Shown: piece after piece, positions 19,344 through 29,764 of the stretch
Layout of the letters: each line of letters begins with the position of its first letter
How positions within the stretch are numbered: position 1 is the stretch's first letter
Origin: Puniceicoccaceae bacterium
Lineage (GTDB): Bacteria; Verrucomicrobiota; Verrucomicrobiia; Opitutales; Coraliomargaritaceae
Length of the DNA: 42,279 nt
Direction: 5' to 3'
Assembly (NCBI GenBank): GCA_007117865.1
Contig: SKFT01000041.1
Location: 1-42,279 of the forward strand
Program-made: the position numbers and the translations under genes
The notes under the pieces: model-generated
Database searches by the model: none
Told to the model about the DNA's origin: nothing
What the model saw: the letters and a program-made list of their open reading frames with translations, nothing else

Positions 19344-19951
19344 ACAAACAATCACAAACCGCACTGTGTACGATAGTCGTTGGCAAAGCCTATCAAGACG
19401 CGTTTGACCGTTACTGCCGGAAGCGTTTTGAGCGCTACGCCAAAAAGCATGGCTACGATCCTATCATTCTTACCGAACCCGTCCGCGAGCTTCGCGGACG
19501 CAAATTTACCTGGCAAAAGCTATGCCTCCCGGATCAGGATTGGTGGTGGCAATACGAGCAAGTCATCTTCGTGGATGCCGATATCCTGATAGCACGCGAT
19601 GCCCCCCCCTTGCCGATCGTGACGAAAGGCAAGATTGGTGGCGTTCCCGACAAGCTTCCCTATCAGATTAACAGCGGCGTTTTGGTTTACCATCCTGACG
19701 AAGTAATCAAGTCTTTGTTCGATGAAGCGTTATTGGATGAAGACCCGTTTTGGGATCAGCGCGCGCTTACGCGAGTGATGCTATACCGGAATATGGAAAA
19801 AATAATCGACCGGCGCTTTAACCGTCAGTTCTACTTCAAATGCTGGACCCTATTCAGCTCATTATTTCGGCGTCAGTGGTTTTACCACGCATGTCACGGC
19901 AAAATAAAAATGCCCTTCATTCACTGGTGGCTGCGTATTACCTTGAGATAA
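19340..19951 (+). CDS. Glycosyltransferase family 8-like
   Basis: YEQVIFVDADILIARDAPPL (DxD), QINSGVLVYHPDE, HACHGKIKMPFIHWW; ATGA overlap with upstream GT. Confidence 0.78.
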   Translation: MNKQSQTALCTIVVGKAYQDAFDRYCRKRFERYAKKHGYDPIILTEPVRELRGRKFTWQKLCLPDQDWWWQYEQVIFVDADILIARDAPPLPIVTKGKIGGVPDKLPYQINSGVLVYHPDEVIKSLFDEALLDEDPFWDQRALTRVMLYRNMEKIIDRRFNRQFYFKCWTLFSSLFRRQWFYHACHGKIKMPFIHWWLRITLR

Positions 19952-19969
19952 GAAGAGGCTGGCAGCCAC

Positions 19970-22105
19970 TTAAACAGAACTGCTATTATTGATAACTCGC
20001 AAAAACTGCGAATGGAGGTCTTTTAGTTTCGTTAACTGCAACTTCATGACATCAGCGTCCTCAGCACGAGCAGCAACCTCAATAGCCTTCAGAATCTCGT
20101 CGAAAGCATCTATACCAAGGTAAGAAGCGGAATCTTTAAAGCGATGAGTCGCCTGCCAGGCAGCAGGGAATCCATAGGCGGCAATCGCCTTGTCAATGGC
20201 AGCAATATCGGCAAGACTGGACTTGGCAAACCTGGCCAACATCCTATCCGCCATTGCCAGATCACCGGCAAACTGCGCGGCTATATGTTCCTTATTGAAC
20301 GCCGGGATAGCTTCAGTTGACTCTTGCGGGGAAAGCACATCGGTTGAATTATCATGCAAGGCAAAGGTTAAACAAACCGTGAAGATCGAACCCTTGCCAA
20401 GCTCGCTCTGACAATAAATGCTCCCCTCCATCAAGTCGCAGAGCTGCTTCGATATCGCCAAACCCAAGCCGGTTCCACCATATTTGCGAGTCATTGAGGC
20501 ATCCGCCTGATTGAATCGGGTAAACAATTTTGCCTGCATTTTCTGGCTAATACCGATACCTGTATCGTGCACAGAAAACGTAAAAGAAGCGGATTGAGGT
20601 GAAACTTTGACCGCTGAAACTGCCAATTTGACTCCCCCCGCATCAGTAAACTTCATCGCATTACCAATGAGATTGATTAGAATCTGACGTATTCGCCCCT
20701 CATCAGCAACCACCCACTCTGGCAAGTCCTTGGGTAACTCACAGGTCAGATACAATCCTTTTTCGCTGGCCCGGAATTGCATGACCTCGGAGAGGCTTTT
20801 CAGCATTTTGGGCAAATCAAAAGGCACAGGATCAAGGGATATCTGCCCAGCCTCTATTTTGGAAAAATCCAAAATGTCGTTAATGATCTCCAAGAGCGAT
20901 TCAGCACTTTGAAGAACCAACTCTGCTTGTTGTTTTTGCGCGGGAGCCAAGTCGCTGTCCAATAATAGTTCGGTCATGCCGATCACACCATTCATTGGGG
21001 TGCGAATTTCGTGGCTCATATTCGCCAGAAATTCGCTCTTGGCCAAATTAGCTGACTCCGCCTGCTTTTTGGCACTTTGCAAGTCGTCCTGCACTTTTTT
21101 GCGTGCTGTAATATCCTGAAAGATTGCCAGAACCCCTGCTTTTTGACCTGAAGCCAAAGTTATTGGCAAAGACCTGAGGTGCCAAACTTGATCACCCACA
21201 TCAATATCCTGCCCCGCTTCATCAAAAGGAATGTTTAGCCTTAGCGCCCAGCGGGCATTCGGGCTTTTTTCAATCCATTGGCGTTTAAAATCGTCGCTGG
21301 CAACAAGGCTATTGGCAGCGGGATTGGCATTAACGATATTACCCTGGGCATCAAGCACGAATAAGGCATCAGGCAAGTTTTCAAAAAGTGTATCCAGTGC
21401 CTGCGGCATGACATCAAACAGACCCAACCGGAATACGCCATAAAAGAACAGCAGGCACATCAACGTAAAGCCCACAGGGGTTAAATCCAGAAAGCCGGCA
21501 GGGCGGAGATCAAATAAAACATAGGCAAGGTTTAACGAATAAGGGATTAACACTCCGATAAGGATATACGTTATACGCTTACGATCGGCACCGCGGACAC
21601 GTATCCATAGTTGTAGGGTAAGAACAATTCCCGCTAACATCAAGGTATGGGAATAGACAAAAAAGGCCCACCAAAGGGGTGCTGGTGTCAATATCTGATG
21701 ATAGATACCGCCAAACAAACCGAGTTGGACCGAGGCATAATAAAGTTGATGCCATGGGTTGGTTGCGACCAATAAAACTGTTAAAAGAGGCGGCGCAAAC
21801 CATGCAAGCGAACGCCAACCGTTAATCCAATGAGCACGTCCCACCTGGGTTAGAACAAAGCCCAACCAGCAAACCGGAGTTGCACCCATACCAATATAAG
21901 CAAGCGTGGTGGTCCAGCGCATAGACTCCAAGCTACTTAAGCTTAATTCAATGGAATAGCTGAAACACCATAGGGAGATGCTGCCCATTAAGCCGACAAG
22001 CCAAGCGGAACCAGGGACTTCGTTAACGTGTTGCCATGCCCTCTTGGCCAACCAAAAGGAGATGATAGCTGAGAGCCAGATGGCAAGTATTGCTGCAACT
22101 AACAT
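19970..22105 (-). CDS. Sensor histidine kinase: N-terminal 7TM-type region, PAS, HisKA, HATPase, C-terminal Hpt, no receiver
   Basis: Hydrophobic N-terminus; [52 protein letters not shown]; Hpt-like [15 protein letters not shown]. Confidence 0.9.
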   Translation of the reverse strand: MLVAAILAIWLSAIISFWLAKRAWQHVNEVPGSAWLVGLMGSISLWCFSYSIELSLSSLESMRWTTTLAYIGMGATPVCWLGFVLTQVGRAHWINGWRSLAWFAPPLLTVLLVATNPWHQLYYASVQLGLFGGIYHQILTPAPLWWAFFVYSHTLMLAGIVLTLQLWIRVRGADRKRITYILIGVLIPYSLNLAYVLFDLRPAGFLDLTPVGFTLMCLLFFYGVFRLGLFDVMPQALDTLFENLPDALFVLDAQGNIVNANPAANSLVASDDFKRQWIEKSPNARWALRLNIPFDEAGQDIDVGDQVWHLRSLPITLASGQKAGVLAIFQDITARKKVQDDLQSAKKQAESANLAKSEFLANMSHEIRTPMNGVIGMTELLLDSDLAPAQKQQAELVLQSAESLLEIINDILDFSKIEAGQISLDPVPFDLPKMLKSLSEVMQFRASEKGLYLTCELPKDLPEWVVADEGRIRQILINLIGNAMKFTDAGGVKLAVSAVKVSPQSASFTFSVHDTGIGISQKMQAKLFTRFNQADASMTRKYGGTGLGLAISKQLCDLMEGSIYCQSELGKGSIFTVCLTFALHDNSTDVLSPQESTEAIPAFNKEHIAAQFAGDLAMADRMLARFAKSSLADIAAIDKAIAAYGFPAAWQATHRFKDSASYLGIDAFDEILKAIEVAARAEDADVMKLQLTKLKDLHSQFLRVINNSSSV

Positions 22106-22108
22106 AAA

Positions 22109-23170
22109 TCAACGGCTCCAAAGGGGGACAGCTAACCAAAGCTCCCAGTAGGAGTCGGCATAGGCTCGGGTATTGCGAGCCCGTTTCAAATCCCAATAAC
22201 GCAGTTCGACAAAAAAAGGCAGCGGCAATTTACCCAAATTGTAATCCGTCAAACCGCTGTAAGCCAGCGCGTATTTATGCCATAAATAATCCTTGCCAGT
22301 CGCATCGCGCACGCCATCGATCCTTGAACGGCCTTCATCTCGATACCAGATTCCAAACTTGGTGCTGATACGATCGGAAAACCATGTAGCCTCCGCGTCG
22401 AGTTCATGCGTAAGATAGTGCCCTGGCCTATGCTTGACATTGACAACACCCAATCCCGGTTGAAAGGCATCGCGCTTGCCCGGTAAAAATGCCTGCAGCT
22501 CAAAACGATAATTCATTCTTAAATTATTCAGGATCTGAAATTGGCTATAGTGGTTCAGCAACAAGGCCTCGCTCTCGCGCGTTCCCACATTCAGTTTTTC
22601 GGTGTTTTGCCGATAGGTCGAAGCCAGCAGCGCAGACCTCCAACCAAGGCCTGCCGTAAGGCGCCAATGGTCTGAATCAATATAATTGTGGTAAAGCCAA
22701 AGGTGAGCATCGCCCCAACCCCGTGCATTGAGCGTCTCATCGCGTATGTCCAAGGCCTCCAACTGTGCTTCGATCACACCTGCCAAGGGCGGCGGTGCAA
22801 AAATAGCAACCCGCTGACGAACCTGACTGCGAAAATAAGGGATTTGGAAGTGAAACGTGGTGCGATCGGACAGACCGGCATAAAGATCGAATGTGAAAAA
22901 ATGATAGTCAGCCTCATAGGAGCCATCGACCCAAAGACCACCAGCGGGGTTGGGCCCCAAAGTGGCATTTAATCCGGTGTTGAATTGCTGGATAAGATCT
23001 GCACCGATTGGAAAAGACTGGCGATTTTCATCCCAGGCGCGTCTGTATTCAAACGGCGAGTAAAGAACCGCACCGACTAAAACACCCTCGGGAACTGTTT
23101 GCGATTGGCTGTAATAAGCTCCGGCAAAGAGAAAGCAAACCATGCAAAAAACCAATCTCATGCAAGGCAC
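22109..23170 (-). CDS. Putative outer-membrane beta-barrel/transporter-like protein
   Basis: Signal peptide-like MRLVFCMVCFLFAGAYYSQSQ; alternating aromatic segments (YHFFTFDLYAGLSDRTTFHFQIPYFRSQV); terminal aromatic-rich strand. Confidence 0.6.
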   Translation of the reverse strand: MPCMRLVFCMVCFLFAGAYYSQSQTVPEGVLVGAVLYSPFEYRRAWDENRQSFPIGADLIQQFNTGLNATLGPNPAGGLWVDGSYEADYHFFTFDLYAGLSDRTTFHFQIPYFRSQVRQRVAIFAPPPLAGVIEAQLEALDIRDETLNARGWGDAHLWLYHNYIDSDHWRLTAGLGWRSALLASTYRQNTEKLNVGTRESEALLLNHYSQFQILNNLRMNYRFELQAFLPGKRDAFQPGLGVVNVKHRPGHYLTHELDAEATWFSDRISTKFGIWYRDEGRSRIDGVRDATGKDYLWHKYALAYSGLTDYNLGKLPLPFFVELRYWDLKRARNTRAYADSYWELWLAVPLWSR

Positions 23171-23520
23171 TCCTCAATGAGGGTTATCACTCGACGTGGG
23201 CTGAAGGGTTTGGCCAACAAGCGCGCATTATTGATGCCCTCGATCTGCGCTAAAATTGACGTGTCAATTTCTCCCGTAACGAAGATAACGGGTAGTTTGG
23301 GATTGGCGAGCTTCTCGCGCAGCGCTTGCAGCAACTCGGCACCATTCATGCCCGGCATATTGTAGTCCAAAACTGCCAGATCGGGTCCAATCTGGTCGGC
23401 CTGACCAAGTGCCTGCTCGCTTTCCTGAAAATAAAAGCCCTGAAATCCAGCGCGCTTCATTTGCACCTGAAACAGCTTGATCATCACCACATCATCATCA
23501 ACAACCAGAATCTTTTTCAT
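23158..23520 (-). CDS. Stand-alone CheY-like response regulator receiver
   Basis: KKILVVDDDVVMIKLFQ; LAVLDYNMPGMNGAELL; VIFVTGE; LLAKPFSP. Confidence 0.93.
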   Translation of the reverse strand: MKKILVVDDDVVMIKLFQVQMKRAGFQGFYFQESEQALGQADQIGPDLAVLDYNMPGMNGAELLQALREKLANPKLPVIFVTGEIDTSILAQIEGINNARLLAKPFSPRRVITLIEECLA

Positions 23521-23540
23521 AATTCGTAAATTTGCTTGGA

Positions 23541-25265
23541 TTAGTCGGTTCGAGTTAAAACCATGAGTGTTTCGTCATCCCGTGAAAGTTTGGTGCTACG
23601 GCTCTCTGCCGAACTTCGGGAAAGCTGGTGAAAATGCTGAATGATTTTTTCACCGGGGTAATTGAATTGCGTTTTGAGCCACTCAACAAATGGTCCCCAA
23701 TCGAATAGACGTCCCTCCTCGGTTTGCCATTCATAAAATCCATCAGTCACAAAGAAGCAGCGATCTCCGACAACGATTTCAAGATCGATACTAGCAAAAG
23801 ATTGATCGATAAAAAGTCCCAAAGGCGGATTATTGGCGGCAAACTCGAGTGTTTCGCCTGATTTTTTTAACAGAACAACAGGAGGATGTCCGGCAATGAC
23901 GAGTTGCAATCGCCCCGATAAAAGGTCCAGCCGAAAGATGACACCTGTAATGAACATGGTTTGGGCAGCCAGCTGTATTTCGAGTGCATTGTTAACTCTT
24001 GCGGAGAAATCCGCAGGAGCCTCAGTTCCTCGGCTAAAATCAATAAAGTGGCTACGGAAAATACCGGCAAGGATGGCAGCGGTGACCCCCTTCCCCATTA
24101 CATCGATGATACAACCGACAACCGTGTTGTTGCAGGACGGGCGTATTTCAGCAAAGTCGCCAGCAACCTCAAGTGCAGGATCACAGCTTACGAAAAACTG
24201 CCAGCCATCCGAACTGGGAGGCAAGGCATTGAGCGGCAACAACTGCTGTTGCAATTCGGTTGCAATCTGAAAGGCATGGCGAATTCTGTCCCTATCCGCT
24301 CTTTCACGGTCCATAATGGATCTCGAAAGAGCCATACTCAAGATGCTGCCAAGCGCTTGGATTTGACGCACAACGCGCGAGCCGATGGAGTCTTTATTGG
24401 AATCATATCCCAACGCAAGTAAGGCAACGACGTGCTCATTGTGTGAGATGGGAATGACGCAACCCTCCCGACAAGGCATGGCAGATGGATCCACATCGAA
24501 GGGCAAATCGGCATTGTTGCGGGTCCAGAGCGCGTATGGTTTATTTTCAAGCTGTTGCCAAAGAGAAGGCAGCGCACTGCCGAAACGCTTAAACTCTGGC
24601 TGATGCTTGAGCGCATCCAACTCCGGCAAATCTGAATCGGGAAGCGCCTCAATATGAAAATAATCCGGGGTCCCGGCATCAATGAATACCTGTAGCGTTG
24701 AACGAAAAAAATCGGCAAACGAATCGCCGCCTACAACAGCTTGGCCTAGTCTGTCATAAAGCGCCAGATTTTCATAGGAATCTGCCAATTCATCCAAAAT
24801 AAGTTCCATGGCCGGATCTTCAGGTGCCACCTCCGCCAAGGCAGGATAGGATTTCCAAACCCGCAAAATGTAGACATCGCTACTGCGCGAATGTCGCCAG
24901 TTTTCAACAAACGAACGGATAATAAAGAGACCCCGCCCCCCTTCGGATAGTGGATCCTCCGGCAAAGAAGGATTTTGAATGAGGGAATCATCAGGACCTG
25001 GGCCCGGATCGCGCGTCTCGAGGTAGAACACATTGCCCTCAACCCACCAGGAAATGCGCAACGCCTCGCCTGTTGCGTATTTTGCACCGTGCTTAATAGC
25101 ATTTGCCAACATTTCAGCGAATACCAGTTTCCAGCCATCCACCTCCTGCTCTGCCAGCCCCAAACCGCCAATAAAATCCACAAACTGCTTACTGATGGAA
25201 GCAATCTCGCTGACATCGGCCCTGAGCCGTGCCTGAAACAAATGAATGGTTTTGAAACTGGCCAC
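23541..25265 (-). CDS. RsbW-like HATPase serine kinase fused to GAF-like region and SpoIIE/PP2C phosphatase
   Basis: N-box FAEMLANAIKHG, DPGPGPDD, EGGRGLFIIRSF; C-terminal VAGDFAEI...IDVMGKGVTAAILAG, FVTDGFYEW, SRDDETLMVLTR. Confidence 0.9.
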   Translation of the reverse strand: MASFKTIHLFQARLRADVSEIASISKQFVDFIGGLGLAEQEVDGWKLVFAEMLANAIKHGAKYATGEALRISWWVEGNVFYLETRDPGPGPDDSLIQNPSLPEDPLSEGGRGLFIIRSFVENWRHSRSSDVYILRVWKSYPALAEVAPEDPAMELILDELADSYENLALYDRLGQAVVGGDSFADFFRSTLQVFIDAGTPDYFHIEALPDSDLPELDALKHQPEFKRFGSALPSLWQQLENKPYALWTRNNADLPFDVDPSAMPCREGCVIPISHNEHVVALLALGYDSNKDSIGSRVVRQIQALGSILSMALSRSIMDRERADRDRIRHAFQIATELQQQLLPLNALPPSSDGWQFFVSCDPALEVAGDFAEIRPSCNNTVVGCIIDVMGKGVTAAILAGIFRSHFIDFSRGTEAPADFSARVNNALEIQLAAQTMFITGVIFRLDLLSGRLQLVIAGHPPVVLLKKSGETLEFAANNPPLGLFIDQSFASIDLEIVVGDRCFFVTDGFYEWQTEEGRLFDWGPFVEWLKTQFNYPGEKIIQHFHQLSRSSAESRSTKLSRDDETLMVLTRTD

Positions 25266-25274
25266 TGGTCAAAT

Positions 25275-26408
25275 CTACCTTGTCGGAGAAAAGCTAAAGA
25301 TAAAGCGGTTACCGGTCTCAATTGCTTCGACCGAAGCCTTCATGCCCAATAAACGAAGCATGGGGTCGAAGCTGACCAATGAAATACCGACGCCGCGAAT
25401 TCTGCGGTAACGCGCATCTGTCATGACATTGAAAAAGCCTCGGCATTCCTGTTCACTGAATGGACGCATGGGTACTTCCAGAAAAATGCCAGGCAAGCCT
25501 GATGCATCCTTAAGCGGACCCGCTTTGATAGTTACTGACGTTTCATCGACGGTATTGGTGCACAAGGAACGGAAAAGAAGAAAATAAAATTCCTCCAACA
25601 GAAAGGTATCCGTGTGTATTTTGGGCAACTCCCCTTGGGGAGAAAGCGTTACGGATGGAATTTGAATAAGCTCGGTGGCACGGACAGCGGCAGCTTGTAA
25701 CGCTTTCAGGCAGTCACACTCCTTTGGCTTACATTCAAAATCGGAAAGCAAAGACCGCCGCAAAGTCAACACGTGCAAGGCCTCGTCCATGCCGATCAAT
25801 GACCTGTGTAACCAATGACAGGAGTCCGTTATCGCTTCAACATTAGCTTCTTCCTTCAACTCATCCTGAATCCCTTCAAGTAGTCCGATAGCACCGCCGA
25901 GGGAGCCACGCAAATCATGCATGACTGCGGAAAGGATACCCTCATTGAGGGAAGTGGGCTTGAGTTGAGTATTTTTACTTGCGGGCTGAGCTTTTGCGGC
26001 AGGGGTTGCGGGTTCAGGCTTGCGTAAACTTTGTTTCAAGGAGCGTGCAACACAGGCGAGGGTTGCTTTGCGCTGAATCGGTTTACTGATAAAATCGACG
26101 GCACCGAGGTTAAATGCACGAGTCTTGGACTCGGAATCCGTCAAGGCGGTAACAAACACCACAGGGATAGCGGCAGTAGCCGCATCCTTTTTAAGTGCCT
26201 GGCAAACCTCAAACCCATCCATATCCGGCATCATGGCATCGAGAAGGATCAAGTCGGGGTGCCCCTTTTTGGCCCGCAATAGAGCCGCATTTCCGCCCTC
26301 AGCTACCAAAACGCGATAACCACTTTTAGTGAGCATATCGTAAAGGACCCCCAAGTTGGTGGGGTGATCATCTACGATGAGAATAGTTGCTGTTGGTTCT
26401 TCGCTCAA
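25275..26408 (-). CDS. Response regulator with C-terminal degenerate histidine-kinase-like region
   Basis: Receiver ILIVDDHPTNLG...LILLDAMMPDMDG...FISKPIQ; H-box-like AVMHDLRGSLGGAIGLLEG; weak HATPase remnants (RGVGISLVSFDPMLRLLGM). Confidence 0.85.
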   Translation of the reverse strand: MSEEPTATILIVDDHPTNLGVLYDMLTKSGYRVLVAEGGNAALLRAKKGHPDLILLDAMMPDMDGFEVCQALKKDAATAAIPVVFVTALTDSESKTRAFNLGAVDFISKPIQRKATLACVARSLKQSLRKPEPATPAAKAQPASKNTQLKPTSLNEGILSAVMHDLRGSLGGAIGLLEGIQDELKEEANVEAITDSCHWLHRSLIGMDEALHVLTLRRSLLSDFECKPKECDCLKALQAAAVRATELIQIPSVTLSPQGELPKIHTDTFLLEEFYFLLFRSLCTNTVDETSVTIKAGPLKDASGLPGIFLEVPMRPFSEQECRGFFNVMTDARYRRIRGVGISLVSFDPMLRLLGMKASVEAIETGNRFIFSFSPTR

Positions 26409-29400
26409 GCTTGAGTCTCCTTTGAAGGTGATTGGGTTTCCTCCATGATACGATTGATTTGAAACCGCTCTAAATAACGTAGCATTCGTTTGGCCCAGTC
26501 GGGATGGGTGGTGTGAAAACCCTCAAGCGCGACACGTAGGGCAGCCACATCGCCAATCTCGGCAAGTGTTTGAATTTTCTTCATCACGTCGGCACCTGGT
26601 TGGGTAAGAGATTCTTTTTTCTGCTTTGGGTTTAGCCCACCGCCACCACGCAGCAATTCTTGCTCAAGCCACTCCAAATTCAAGACATCCCTGATTTTCC
26701 GTAAAAGCAAAGCGCTATCGATGGGTTTTTCGATAAAATCGTCGAACAGGCGGCGATCGGGCAGCATTTGCGGAGAGCTCTCCATTACACTTGCGGTTAC
26801 GGCAAAGATGCGCAGGTCTTTGCGGAATTCTCCACTTCGAAGTTTACGCACCAACTCAAAACCGTCCATAAACGGCATAACAAGGTCGGAGAGAATCAAA
26901 TCAAATGACGACTCCCTAACCGCATCCAACGCTTCCAGACCGTTGCGTGCTTGTTCGATTTCAAAGCCAAGGGGACTTAAAATATCATTCAATACCGCAC
27001 GATTGTCATTCACATCGTCAACAATCAGGATGCGCTGACGACGCCCTTTGTAACCGCGAATAAAGGCCGGAGCGGTTTTTTGGGTCTTTGCAGAGTGCTT
27101 GGAGTGCGGGTCTTGCTCTACCCATGAAAATGGCATCTCAAGCGTAAATTGAAAGGCGGAACCCTTGCCCTCTTCGCTTTTGCAGGTAAGCGAACCACCC
27201 AGTAATTCAACCAGTTTTTTGCAAATGGCCAGCCCCAGGCCTGTTCCCTCCTCGCGACCACTATGGGATTCCACTTGGTGGAAGGGATTGAAAATCTGCT
27301 CCAGTGCGTGCTCGGGAATACCGATACCCGAATCCTCTATTGCAAAAGTGACCGAGGCAATAGCATCCGCCCGCGGTTCCACATTGATGGATAGCTTGAC
27401 AAACCCCTCATCGGTAAACTTCACCGCATTGCCAAAAAGGTTTAGTAGAATCTGGCGCAGTGCCCGATTATCACTCTGGACGCAGAAATGTTTTCCTTGC
27501 GGCACCTCTCCCTTAACATCAAAATCAAGACTTAAAGCCAGGCCCTTGCGCGAAGCCACCGACTCAAGTATCTCCATTATCTCGCCACCCAAATTGGCCA
27601 AATCAATCGGATCGCGGGCAAGCTGCACTTGGTCAGCCTCAATTTTTGACAAATCCAGAATGTCATTGATGAGGGTCAGAAGGTGATTGCCACTACGGTG
27701 TATGGTCTCGACCTGCCGAACGAGCGACTCGGCCAACTCATCGTTTTGTAACAGCAGTTGAGTATAGCCCAGAATTCCATTCAATGGCGTGCGAATTTCA
27801 TGGCTCATGGTCGCCAAAAACTGGCTCTTTGCACGATTGGCAGCCTCGGCTTGGCTGCGTGCCTCGCGCAAATCATGTTCATCGGCTTCCTGTGCCAATC
27901 GGAGACCCATAGTTGCCGCTGCGGTTTGCAATAAATCGATCTCCACGTTCAACCAATTGCGAGCTGACTTGCAATGATCGTAACCAATAAAACCCCACAG
28001 TTTTTCGCGCGCAAAAAATGGCATTACCAAGATGGATTGTATGCCTTGCGCTTCCAGTAACGGACGTTCATTCTCCGGAAATTCGGCGACCAGGCCATGG
28101 ATAGCACTGCCTGCTTTAAAGGCCTCCAACCAGCGCGGTGAATAATCAGACCATAGGATGTTTTGTAAATCCTCACGACCCAGTTGGGCATTGACCCCCG
28201 AGCTACACCACTCAGCGACCTGGGAGCAAGCGGGCTCAGCTGAATCGGGATGACTATGACAGCGGAAAACATACGCCCTGTCGGTGTAAACGGACTGTCC
28301 CAGAATGCCCAGGGGCTGCATCCAGCCGTTGGTGCTGGAAAGAAGGCTATTGGCAAGTATCGCCTGACCTGCCTCGGCAACCGCGCGAAAGATACGCAAA
28401 CTGCGAACACTACGGGTCACATCGCGATAGTGCCATAACATGCCCGCCGATTCACCGTTGTGGGCAACAGGCAAAAAGTCGCGCTCAACCCAGCGACCAT
28501 CGGCCAGCTGCAACTGATCCCCAACCAAGGGCTCGCCGGCATCGATGATAGCCTGGGTATGCTTGCGAAACCACTCAGGCTCGGCAAAGCCGGAGCTAGC
28601 GGACTCAAGGAGAGAAGCGCAATTTTGCCCCAGCAGACTGCCTTGGTCGAACCCGAACAAACGATCCATGCTTGCGTTTGCAAGAATCACATTGCGTTTG
28701 GCATCCTCAACAATAACGCCCCCGGACAGGCTCTCCAGTAGAGTCGCAAAACGCGTTTTCTCAAGTTCTAAAGCGCGTCGGGTCTCATGTAACAACTCCT
28801 CACGGCCAATAGCATCGGCAACAATCGAAAGCAGCGCATGGATATAATCGTCCATTGGCACATCGCGCCCAAACACAACACAAATCGAGCCCAGAACCCT
28901 GCCAACGGAAGCGACACGATGACCGATATAAGTCTTCAAACCATAGCGGGCGACATTGGGGTCGGACTTGAAGTAGGGGGTGTTCGGCAAGTCGCGCAGA
29001 TGCAGAAAGCCGCTATCCGAGCGCATGACGTCAAAACACAAATGGCCATCAGGTTTATCCTTGGGGTCATAATCGGGCGGGGTATGCCACTGCCCCCGCG
29101 ACACCAACAATTCCCCCTCCATACGGTTGTATAAGGCGCAGTCCGCATCAAAAAGCTCACCGGCAAGGGCAGTCAGACTCTGAAGATTAGACTGAAAATC
29201 GGCGCCCAAGCCAAGAATAGTCTGGTTGATCTGGCGAAGTTCCCTGCGATACCGGGAGGCTCTTTCATTGGCAATATGACGATCCGTTATGTCATACTGA
29301 ATGGCAATATAGCCCTCAAAGTTTCCATCATTGTCAAACAGAGGATCCGCGTTGACCTCAACCCAATACGCCGCCCCTGATTTATGAAAATTCAACAGCT

Positions 29401-29764
29401 CCTCGCGAAATGACTTGCGCTCCTTAATCGCGGAACGAATACGCTCGCGCGCTTGATCATTCCCATCGTTCTTACGCTGCAACAACTGACTTGGCTTATA
29501 CCCCAATGCCTCCTCGAGCTTGTAACCGGAAAGTGTGGTAAAAGCATCGTTGACCCAGCGAATGCATTCCTCCTTGTCGGTAATTAGGACACCGTTGCGC
29601 GTGCGAAGTGCCACTTCCGCCAAGACATTGTCGCTGATGCGGGAATGCGCAACAGCGGATGAGCCGGTCATTTCAGAGTTAGTTGATTTTTCGGTCACAG
29701 CATCGATTGAGATTGATTTATGAATCACCCGCAAGCAGTTTTTCCAACCACCGTCGGCAGACAT
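26405..29764 (-). CDS. Hybrid sensor kinase: PAS, GAF, PAS, GAF, HisKA, HATPase, receiver
   Basis: [74 protein letters not shown]. True start may be downstream (e.g. 29671) because the ORF overlaps the upstream gene by 47 nt. Confidence 0.92.
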   Translation of the reverse strand: MSADGGWKNCLRVIHKSISIDAVTEKSTNSEMTGSSAVAHSRISDNVLAEVALRTRNGVLITDKEECIRWVNDAFTTLSGYKLEEALGYKPSQLLQRKNDGNDQARERIRSAIKERKSFREELLNFHKSGAAYWVEVNADPLFDNDGNFEGYIAIQYDITDRHIANERASRYRRELRQINQTILGLGADFQSNLQSLTALAGELFDADCALYNRMEGELLVSRGQWHTPPDYDPKDKPDGHLCFDVMRSDSGFLHLRDLPNTPYFKSDPNVARYGLKTYIGHRVASVGRVLGSICVVFGRDVPMDDYIHALLSIVADAIGREELLHETRRALELEKTRFATLLESLSGGVIVEDAKRNVILANASMDRLFGFDQGSLLGQNCASLLESASSGFAEPEWFRKHTQAIIDAGEPLVGDQLQLADGRWVERDFLPVAHNGESAGMLWHYRDVTRSVRSLRIFRAVAEAGQAILANSLLSSTNGWMQPLGILGQSVYTDRAYVFRCHSHPDSAEPACSQVAEWCSSGVNAQLGREDLQNILWSDYSPRWLEAFKAGSAIHGLVAEFPENERPLLEAQGIQSILVMPFFAREKLWGFIGYDHCKSARNWLNVEIDLLQTAAATMGLRLAQEADEHDLREARSQAEAANRAKSQFLATMSHEIRTPLNGILGYTQLLLQNDELAESLVRQVETIHRSGNHLLTLINDILDLSKIEADQVQLARDPIDLANLGGEIMEILESVASRKGLALSLDFDVKGEVPQGKHFCVQSDNRALRQILLNLFGNAVKFTDEGFVKLSINVEPRADAIASVTFAIEDSGIGIPEHALEQIFNPFHQVESHSGREEGTGLGLAICKKLVELLGGSLTCKSEEGKGSAFQFTLEMPFSWVEQDPHSKHSAKTQKTAPAFIRGYKGRRQRILIVDDVNDNRAVLNDILSPLGFEIEQARNGLEALDAVRESSFDLILSDLVMPFMDGFELVRKLRSGEFRKDLRIFAVTASVMESSPQMLPDRRLFDDFIEKPIDSALLLRKIRDVLNLEWLEQELLRGGGGLNPKQKKESLTQPGADVMKKIQTLAEIGDVAALRVALEGFHTTHPDWAKRMLRYLERFQINRIMEETQSPSKETQA

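Noticed and set aside
19952-19969. Possible bidirectional terminator between convergent genes around AAGAGGCTGGCAGCCACTT
   Set aside because: Stem is short and interrupted, with no T-tract on either strand; not enough support.
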